Source of the DNA: CAYSCX01 sp964429575
GTDB lineage: Bacteria; Desulfobacterota; Binatia; Binatales; Binataceae
Length of the DNA: 64,000 bases
Reading direction: 5' to 3'
Assembly (NCBI GenBank): GCA_964429575.1
Contig: CAYSCX010000009.1
Coordinates: 1 to 64,000, forward strand
A model generated the notes under the pieces. It made no database searches, was not told the DNA's origin, and saw only the letters and a program-made list of their open reading frames with translations. This document shows positions 58,012 to 64,000 of the stretch, in pieces. The stretch's first letter is position 1. Each line of letters begins with the position of its first letter. The translations under genes and the position numbers were made by a program.

Positions 58012-59934
58012 ATGACGGTTGAGTTCCCGGCGCTCGCGCTGATCCTCGCGTTCCCCGCGCTCGGCGTGCTTTTCAATCTCTTCCTGGGGCCGCGCTACGG
58101 CCGCCGCTCCGTGAACCTGGTCGGTCCCGGCGTGATGTTCGCCGCATTCGCGGTGGCTGCGTGGTCGTTCCTCGAGTTGATGTCGATGGTGCCGGGCAGC
58201 GCGCTTGCGGTCACGTTGTGGCGCTGGATTGCGGCCGGCAACTTCCACGCCGACATCGGGCTCAAGCTCGACGCGCTCTCTGCCTTGATGGTGATGGTCG
58301 TGACCGGCGTCGGCGCCCTCATCCACCTATATTCCGTCGGCTACATGGAGCACGACGAGGAGGTCGCGCGATACTTCACTTATTTGAACCTGTTCGCCTT
58401 CTCGATGTTGGTGTTGGTGCTCGCGGACAACCTGTTGCTGATGTTCGTCGGCTGGGAAGGCGTGGGACTGTGCTCGTATCTGTTGATCGGGTTTTGGTAC
58501 ACCAACCGCCAGTTCGCCTACAACGGACGCAAGGCGTTCGTTGTCAATCGCGTCGGCGACGCCGGTTTCATGCTCGGCATCTTCACAATTGTCGCGGCCC
58601 TGGCGCATGAGGGCATATGGACGCTCGAGTTCTCGCAGCTCCAAACGCACGCGCAGCTGATTTCACCTGTGATGGCGACCGCCGCTTGCCTGCTGCTGCT
58701 CGTCGGCGCCACCGGCAAGTCCGCGCAGATTCCGCTTTATGTGTGGCTGCCCGACGCGATGGTCGGTCCGACTCCCGTGAGCGCGCTGATTCACGCCGCC
58801 ACGATGGTTACCGCAGGCGTGTACATGATCGCGCGGCTCCACTTCCTGTACGAGCTGGCGCCGGTCGCCATGGAAGTGGTCGGCACCGTCGGCGCGGTGA
58901 CGGCGCTCTACGCCGCCGCCATCGCCATCGTGCAACCCGACATCAAGCGCGTACTCGCATACTCGACGATCAGCCAGCTCGGCTACATGTTCCTCGGCGT
59001 CGGCGTCGGCGCGTTCGGGGCGGGCATTTTTCACCTCATGACGCACGCGTTCTTCAAGGGGCTGCTGTTTCTGTGCTCCGGCTCGGTCATTCATGCGCTC
59101 GCGGGTGAGCAGGACATGAACAAGATGGGCGCGCTCAGAAAGAAGCTGCCCATCACGTTCGCGACGATGCTGACCGCGGCCTTTGCGATCACCGCAGTGC
59201 CCGGATTCTCCGGCTATTTCTCCAAAGACCTGATTCTCGAATCGGCATTCACTTCCGGCCACGTATGGCTCTGGCTGCTTGGCGTGATCGCAGCGGGCTT
59301 CACGGCGTTCTACATGTTCCGCCTCATCTTTATGACCTTCTACGGCAACTCGCGCGTTGAGGCGGACAAGCTGCCTCACCTTCACGAGTCGCCGCCAGTG
59401 ATGACCATTCCGCTTATCATTCTCGCGATGCTCGCTGCGCTGGGCGGATGGATCGGACTTCCGCAGGGGTTCTTGTGGGGCGACGCGATCGGGCGCTTCC
59501 TCGCGCCGGTCGTTGGAGAGTTTGTGCCGGCGTTTCACGCGAGCACCGCGATGTTGTCGATGGCCGCGACCGGCGCTGGCGCACTTGGAATCGCGCTCGC
59601 GTGGCTCTGTTACATCCGCGCACCCGGGCTTCCGGGCTGGATCGCGGCGCACGCCCGCGCCGGCTATCAGTTGCTGCTGCACAAGTTCTACATCGACGAG
59701 CTTTACGATCTCCTCGTCACGCGCCCGCTCTTTTTCGTGTCGACCAGGGTGCTCGGCCGCGCCGTCGATACTTTCGCGATCGACGGGATGGTCAACGGTG
59801 CCGGTCTCGCGGTCGAGTCCACCGGGCGGCTCGCGCGCCGCGTTGAGTCGGGTAACGTTCAGCATTACGCGTTGCTCTACCTGTTCGGCGCTCTTGGAAT
59901 CGCGGCCTACTACCTCTACCGGGTGCTCGCGTGA
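58012..59934 (+). CDS. nuoL: NADH-quinone oxidoreductase subunit L
   Basis: 640 residues with 14-16 transmembrane helices and the long lateral helix at the C terminus. The ND5/MrpA-like antiporter core has GWEGVGLCSYLLIGFW, LPDAMVGPTPVSALIHAATMV and PDIKRVLAYSTISQLGYM, which hold the Lys/His/Glu of the proton channel. It starts at ATG 58012, three bases after nuoK stops. It overlaps nuoM by four bases. Confidence 0.97.
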   Translation: MTVEFPALALILAFPALGVLFNLFLGPRYGRRSVNLVGPGVMFAAFAVAAWSFLELMSMVPGSALAVTLWRWIAAGNFHADIGLKLDALSALMVMVVTGVGALIHLYSVGYMEHDEEVARYFTYLNLFAFSMLVLVLADNLLLMFVGWEGVGLCSYLLIGFWYTNRQFAYNGRKAFVVNRVGDAGFMLGIFTIVAALAHEGIWTLEFSQLQTHAQLISPVMATAACLLLLVGATGKSAQIPLYVWLPDAMVGPTPVSALIHAATMVTAGVYMIARLHFLYELAPVAMEVVGTVGAVTALYAAAIAIVQPDIKRVLAYSTISQLGYMFLGVGVGAFGAGIFHLMTHAFFKGLLFLCSGSVIHALAGEQDMNKMGALRKKLPITFATMLTAAFAITAVPGFSGYFSKDLILESAFTSGHVWLWLLGVIAAGFTAFYMFRLIFMTFYGNSRVEADKLPHLHESPPVMTIPLIILAMLAALGGWIGLPQGFLWGDAIGRFLAPVVGEFVPAFHASTAMLSMAATGAGALGIALAWLCYIRAPGLPGWIAAHARAGYQLLLHKFYIDELYDLLVTRPLFFVSTRVLGRAVDTFAIDGMVNGAGLAVESTGRLARRVESGNVQHYALLYLFGALGIAAYYLYRVLA

Positions 59935-61523
59935 TGGGCGGCGGACTGCTCACCGCGCTGGTGTTTCTCCCGCTCCTGGGCGCGGTATCCGTGCTGATGG
60001 TGCGCGAGGCGCGCGCAACTTGGAACGCGGCGTTCATCTTCTCGCTGTTCCCGCTGGTGGTCAGCTTCTACATCTTCTACGCGTTCGACCCCACCGTGGC
60101 GGGCTACCAATTCGTCGAGCGGTATCCGTGGATTCCGAGCTTTGGCATCGCGTACTACCTCGGCATCGACGGAATCAGCCTTCTGCTCGTCCTGCTCACC
60201 ACAATCCTGATCTCTCTCGCACTGCTGTACTCCGGCGGCGGCGACATCACCGAGCGTGCGCGCGAGTTCTGCTTCTTCATCCTCGTGCTTGAGAGCGGAC
60301 TTCTGGGCGCGCTGTGCGCGGTGGACCTGTTCCTGTTCTACGTCTTCTGGGAAGTGATGCTCATCCCGATGTATTTCCTCGTCGGGATTTGGGGCCACGG
60401 CCGGCGCGTGTACGCGGCGATCAAGTTCGTGCTGTTCACGATGATCGGTTCGTTCCTGATGCTCGTCGCGATCCTGTACCTGGTCGGCGCCGCGCGGATG
60501 CACCTTGGGCGAATCACGTTCGATCTCCCGCTGCTGATGAGCGTGCCGCTCGCGCCAACCGAGGCGCGCTGGCTGTTCGCCGCATTCGCACTCGCGTTCG
60601 CGATCAAAGTGCCGATGTGGCCGGTGCACACCTGGCTGCCCGATGCGCACACCGAGGCGCCGACTGCGGGCTCAGTGATCCTCGCCGGCGTTATGCTCAA
60701 GATGGGCGCCTACGGATTCTTGCGATTCGCGATTCCGCTCTTTCCGGAGGTCGCGATCGAAGCGACACCGGTCTTCATGGCGCTCGCGGTAATCGGCATC
60801 ATCTACGGCGCGATGGTCGCGATGGTGCAGCCCGATCTTAAGCGCCTGGTCGCGTACTCATCGGTGAGCCATCTCGGCTTCGTGATGCTCGGAATCTTCG
60901 CGCTCAACCCCGAGGGTGTCGAGGGCGCGCTTTACCAGATGCTCAATCACGGCGTTTCGACCGGCGGGTTGTTCCTGCTGGTCGGTATGATCTACCTGCG
61001 CCGGCACACCCGGGAGATCTCGGAGTTCGGCGGGCTTTGGAAGCGCGTGCCAGTATATGCGGCGATCTTCATGGTCGTGATGCTCTCGTCGATCGGGCTG
61101 CCCGGTCTGGGCGGGTTCGTAGGCGAGTTCCTCATCATGCTCGGCACGTTTCTCTCGTCGTGGCCCGCGGCCGCCTTCGCGGTCAGCGGCGTGGTGCTGG
61201 GCGCGCTCTACATGCTCTGGACCTACGAGCGCGTGATGTTCGGTCCGATCACCAACGCGATCAATGAGACGCTTGCCGATTTGACCGCGCGCGAAGTCGC
61301 GGTGATGGTCCCAATTCTCGCGCTGATCTTCTTCATGGGATTGCATCCGCGGCCACTGCTTGTGCGGATGGAGCCGTCGGTCAACGCGATGCTGACGCGG
61401 GTGAACGCTGCCCAAGCGCGCATCGAGTCGCGCCGCAAGCAGGAGCGCGAACCCGAGCCGTCGCTGATCGGCGCTGCGCTATCAATGCTTGGCGCACGCT
61501 CCGACCCGATCGGTGACCGCTGA
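59931..61523 (+). CDS. nuoM: NADH-quinone oxidoreductase subunit M
   Basis: 530 residues, starting at GTG 59931 or the adjacent ATG 59934. About 14 transmembrane helices; conserved GLLGALCAVDLFLFYVFWEVMLIPMYFLVGIWG, LPDAHTEAPTAGSVILAGVMLKMG and PDLKRLVAYSSVSHLG with the proton-channel Lys and Glu. It follows nuoL with a four-base overlap. Confidence 0.97.
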   Translation: MMGGGLLTALVFLPLLGAVSVLMVREARATWNAAFIFSLFPLVVSFYIFYAFDPTVAGYQFVERYPWIPSFGIAYYLGIDGISLLLVLLTTILISLALLYSGGGDITERAREFCFFILVLESGLLGALCAVDLFLFYVFWEVMLIPMYFLVGIWGHGRRVYAAIKFVLFTMIGSFLMLVAILYLVGAARMHLGRITFDLPLLMSVPLAPTEARWLFAAFALAFAIKVPMWPVHTWLPDAHTEAPTAGSVILAGVMLKMGAYGFLRFAIPLFPEVAIEATPVFMALAVIGIIYGAMVAMVQPDLKRLVAYSSVSHLGFVMLGIFALNPEGVEGALYQMLNHGVSTGGLFLLVGMIYLRRHTREISEFGGLWKRVPVYAAIFMVVMLSSIGLPGLGGFVGEFLIMLGTFLSSWPAAAFAVSGVVLGALYMLWTYERVMFGPITNAINETLADLTAREVAVMVPILALIFFMGLHPRPLLVRMEPSVNAMLTRVNAAQARIESRRKQEREPEPSLIGAALSMLGARSDPIGDR

Positions 61524-63016
61524 TGGCCCCGCTCACGCTCGAATCGATCGGCTTTCTCTGGCTGCCCCTGCTGCCGCTGGTGGCGGTCGCTGCCTCGGCG
61601 ATGGTCGTGCTGCTGGTGGGCGTGCGCGTCGCAGAGGATCACAGCGCAGGGCTGGGCCGATTGTCGCTTGGCGGGCTGGCGATCGCGCTGGTTCTCGCGG
61701 TCGGACTGGTGGGACACACCGGCAGCGCATTTTCGGGCGCCATCGCGATCGACAACTTCGCAGCCTACTTCGAGATCGCGATCATCATCACCGCCGCCGG
61801 AAGTATCCTGCTCTCGCTCGAGTACGCGCGGGAACACGCGCTGGCGGGCGCCGAGTACTACTCGCTGATCCTGTTTGCCACGCTCGGCATGATGCTGATG
61901 GCGACCGCGGGCGACCTCATCATCATATTTCTCGGCCTCGAAGCGATGTCCATCTCGGTATATGCGTTGGCGGGTATGGCGCGCCGCGAGGCACGCTCGA
62001 GCGAGGCGGCGCTCAAATATTTCCTGCTCGGCGCGTTTTCGACCGGCTTCCTGCTCTATGGCATCGCGCTCGTCTATGGCGCGACCGGCACCATCAAACT
62101 CGACGCGATTCACGCTGCCGTCTCGGGCGGCGCGGCATCCAATCCCCTGCTGATGCTTGGCCTCGGCATGTTGCTGGTCGGATTCGGGTTCAAGGTTGCG
62201 GCAGTTCCGTTTCACAGCTGGGCGCCAGACGTCTACCAGGGCGCGCCGACTCCCGTGACCGCCTTCATGGCGGTCGGCGTGAAGCTGGCCGCGTTCGCGG
62301 CGTTCGTGCGGCTCTTCCTGGTCGCTCTCGAGCCGCTTGGTCCGCAGTGGTCGTGGGTGCTTTGGGTGCTCGCGGCGCTAACGATGACCGCCGGCAACTT
62401 GACGGCGCTGGTGCAGACCAACATCAAGCGGATGCTCGCGTACTCCGCGATCGCGCACGCGGGATACATTCTCGTCGGTATGACCGCGAATGATTCAGCC
62501 GCGGGCGGCGCCATCCTTTACTATCTGATCGCGTACGGACTGACGAACCTCGGAGCGTTCGGCGTGGTCATTGCCTTGGAGCGGCGCGGCGGCGCGGGTC
62601 AACTCATCAGCGACTACCGCGGGCTTTCGACGCGCGAGCCGGCGCTGGCGGCGGCGATGGCGGTCTTTATGCTTTCGCTGACCGGCGTACCGCCGCTCGC
62701 GGGGTTCGTCGGCAAGTTCTATGTGTTCTCAGCCGCCGTCGAACGGGGACTGGTGGGACTCGTTATCATCGCGGTGCTGAACAGCGTGGTGTCCGCCTAT
62801 TACTATCTCTACGTGATCGTCGCGATGTACATGGAAGAGGGCGCTCCGGCGGTCGCGCGGTTGGCTGCGCGGCCGGCGCTGGTCGCAGCGATCGCGCTCG
62901 CAGCGATCGGCACCATACTGTTCGGAGTTTATCCCGAGCCGCCCATGTCGGCCGCGGCGAGTGCATTCGCGTCGGCGCTCGGACCGGCGGCGCGCGCGAT
63001 GTCGTCGCTGCCGTAG
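61523..63016 (+). CDS. nuoN: NADH-quinone oxidoreductase subunit N
   Basis: 497 residues; ATG 61523 overlaps the TGA of nuoM by one base. About 14 transmembrane helices; conserved GLEAMSISVYALAG, FHSWAPDVYQGAPTPVTAFM and NIKRMLAYSAIAHAGYILVG, with the channel Lys. It ends the operon; the RidA gene converges eight bases downstream. NuoA, B, C, D, F, G and I are not in the window. Confidence 0.97.
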   Translation: MAPLTLESIGFLWLPLLPLVAVAASAMVVLLVGVRVAEDHSAGLGRLSLGGLAIALVLAVGLVGHTGSAFSGAIAIDNFAAYFEIAIIITAAGSILLSLEYAREHALAGAEYYSLILFATLGMMLMATAGDLIIIFLGLEAMSISVYALAGMARREARSSEAALKYFLLGAFSTGFLLYGIALVYGATGTIKLDAIHAAVSGGAASNPLLMLGLGMLLVGFGFKVAAVPFHSWAPDVYQGAPTPVTAFMAVGVKLAAFAAFVRLFLVALEPLGPQWSWVLWVLAALTMTAGNLTALVQTNIKRMLAYSAIAHAGYILVGMTANDSAAGGAILYYLIAYGLTNLGAFGVVIALERRGGAGQLISDYRGLSTREPALAAAMAVFMLSLTGVPPLAGFVGKFYVFSAAVERGLVGLVIIAVLNSVVSAYYYLYVIVAMYMEEGAPAVARLAARPALVAAIALAAIGTILFGVYPEPPMSAAASAFASALGPAARAMSSLP

Positions 63017-63023
63017 CGTCGAA

Positions 63024-63530
63024 TTATCGGCGCCCGCGCTTCTTCGCGCCAGCGGTCTTGTTTCGAGTCGCGGGTTTGGTTGCTTTGCGCGCCGCGGTCT
63101 TCGCAGGGCGAGGCGCAGTCATCGACGCGGACGGTCCCGCATACGCGTCGGCTTCGATCTCAATCAGCATGTCAGGATGCACCAGCGCGTCGATCTTGAC
63201 CAGCGTCGACGCGGGACGCGAATCCCGGAATACCTCGCTGTGTGCCCGCGCGACTTCGGCGAACCCGCCTATGTCGGTTACGAACATGCGTGTTCGCACC
63301 ACGCGGTCCATCCCAAGGCCGAAACGCTCCAGCGCTTTTCGAATGTTGGCGAGCGCCTGCTTGGCCTGCGCGTAGATCTGGCCGATGCCGATCACCGAAC
63401 CACTTTCGTCGGTCGCGGTCGTTCCGGAGACGGCTACGAAGTCCCCGGCCCGCACCGCGCGCGCATAACCCGCGATCGGCTCCCACGGCGCGTTGCTTGA
63501 AATGCGTACGATGTCGGCGCTGCCCGCCAT
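63024..63530 (-). CDS. RidA family protein with a histone-like basic tail
   Basis: 168 residues. Residues 1-130 are a RidA/YjgF-type chorismate-mutase-like domain: SNAPWEPIAGYARAVRAGDF, SGTTATDES, IYAQAKQALANIRKALERFG and a catalytic Arg region (MFVTDIG, VRTRMFVTDI). Residues about 140-168 are rich in Ala, Lys, Pro and Thr (APRPAKTAARKATKPATRNK), like a histone H1 or bacterial AlgP/Hc1 tail. RidA normally hydrolyses 2-aminoacrylate imines; the tail suggests nucleic-acid binding, which is speculation. Convergent with nuoN. Confidence 0.85.
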   Translation of the reverse strand: MAGSADIVRISSNAPWEPIAGYARAVRAGDFVAVSGTTATDESGSVIGIGQIYAQAKQALANIRKALERFGLGMDRVVRTRMFVTDIGGFAEVARAHSEVFRDSRPASTLVKIDALVHPDMLIEIEADAYAGPSASMTAPRPAKTAARKATKPATRNKTAGAKKRGRR

Positions 63531-63569
63531 GGATTTGCTCCGCAGAGTTGCAGTCCGCGCGCAACGCCG

Positions 63570-63806
63570 TCAATCGTCGTGCGGCGCGGGAAACGCCTCT
63601 TCGAGTTCGCGCGCCACAGAGCGCATCGGCGGCCCGATCGCACGGGTACGAGGCACCAGCCAATCCACCAGCTTGCGCAATTGGGGAAATGTGAGAGGCT
63701 TGGTCAGCCGCCCGCGTTTCATATCCAGTTCCGGATCTACGATGCGCGCTCGCGCGTTGTCACCTAAAGGCGCAAGCGCAATCTCCCGTCTCCACTCCGC
63801 CACCAC
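63570..63806 (-). CDS. small hypothetical protein, 78 residues
   Basis: 78 residues from GTG 63806, which has GGAGG five bases upstream, giving a firm start. The sequence is short and rich in Arg, Leu and Pro (VAEWRREIALAPLGDNAR, LTFPQLRKLVDWLVPRTRAIG, RSVARELEEAF). No signal, membrane segment or family is recognised. It lies 39 nt upstream of the RidA gene on the same strand, so the two may be co-transcribed. Confidence 0.55.
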   Translation of the reverse strand: MVAEWRREIALAPLGDNARARIVDPELDMKRGRLTKPLTFPQLRKLVDWLVPRTRAIGPPMRSVARELEEAFPAPHDD

Positions 63807-63922
63807 CGCAACCTCCGCTCTTGGAGCGATGGTTGGATAATACAGTGCGATGCGGGCGAATCAAATCTATGGCGAGCTAATTCACGTGCGAATGGCGCGG
63901 CGAGGCGCCGTCTTTCACACTG

Positions 63923-64000
63923 ATGCGGCGCTTGAAGTTGCGTCGAGCCTATCGTATCCTTAGCGCCGTTTCGGTTTTGCTGCTGTTGGCGAGTGCCGAG
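63923..64000 (+). CDS. start of an exported protein (partial, 3' end outside window)
   Basis: An ATG at 63923 opens a frame to the window edge. The first 26 residues, beginning MRRLKLRRAYRILSAV and ending VLLLLASAE, form a convincing signal peptide: positive start, hydrophobic core, Ala-x-Ala-like end. The mature part is not seen. No strong ribosome binding site is present upstream, so the start could be a downstream codon. It is divergent from the small gene at 63806. Confidence 0.5.
   Translation, partial: MRRLKLRRAYRILSAVSVLLLLASAE

Noticed and set aside
58663..59865. A 400-codon open frame antisense to nuoL
   Set aside because: It mirrors the codon structure of nuoL, has no ribosome binding site and its product is a low-complexity charged sequence with no domain.

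Overview
The window is a 64 kb GC-rich stretch of a bacterial chromosome with no phage, transposase, plasmid or CRISPR content. No marker gives a firm taxonomic placement. The tmk-holB-ricT-metG-tatD gene order, CarD directly before ispD, the PilD peptidase and the LPS-type GT9 glycosyltransferase suggest a Gram-negative, deltaproteobacterium-like organism from soil or sediment, perhaps Desulfobacterota or Binatota (inference, low certainty). Coding density is high, many genes overlap by 1-11 nt, GTG starts are common, and long antisense open frames are shadows of GC-rich genes.

Region by region. 1-16 kb is a loose set of single genes: a radical SAM protein cut by the left edge, an SDR oxidoreductase, an Asp-box repeat protein, a formyltransferase resembling the hydrolase domain of 10-formyl-THF dehydrogenase, a Tat-exported phosphatase-like enzyme, SppA, small unknown proteins, a VOC protein, a class III CoA-transferase, a Fur-family regulator, a UspA protein, a thioredoxin-fold protein, a NUDIX hydrolase and a zinc alcohol dehydrogenase. 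16-22.5 kb holds a gamma-glutamyltransferase-like gene overlapping a secreted cyclase, a tandem family of glycine-zipper lipoproteins whose first member is decayed, an ECF sigma factor translationally coupled to a rearranged Ogt-Ada repair protein, and an NnrU-family membrane protein. 22.5-28.5 kb is a tightly packed minus-strand operon (pilD, tmk, holB, ricT, metG, tatD). 28.5-40.3 kb is a long minus-strand run for cell envelope, proteostasis and repair: GT9, a small ORF coupled to htpX, htpX, DUF1844, HtrA, a class A PBP, a TPR lipid- or periplasm-directed protein, tsaD, rsmA, mutM, an M20 peptidase and the C-terminal remnant of a YjbQ gene. 40.4-46.3 kb holds cysteine synthase, larE, a lipoprotein, ispD, carD, rimI and a ferredoxin fused to a membrane segment and an Hsp20-like domain. 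46.5-50 kb has a groEL without groES, flanked by two related alanine-zipper lipoproteins. 50.2-55.4 kb has a cupin, a second alcohol dehydrogenase, NUDIX, endonuclease V, an aminotransferase, coaD and rsmD. 55.5-63.0 kb is a respiratory complex I operon in the order nuoE-H-J-K-L-M-N, with F, G and I missing from their usual places. The right edge has a RidA protein with a histone-like tail, a small unknown gene and the start of an exported protein.

The most unusual non-coding signal is a family of about 160-nt elements (four copies, at about 8.0, 11.0, 23.4 and 49.3 kb). Each intact copy is bounded by CTAGCAGG-type inverted ends and folds into three hairpins. In three of the four copies an element end lies exactly on the TAG stop codon of the neighbouring gene. 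Other points of interest are the ferredoxin/Hsp20-like fusion, the Ogt-Ada order coupled to a sigma factor, the small ORF overlapping htpX, and the incomplete nuo cluster.
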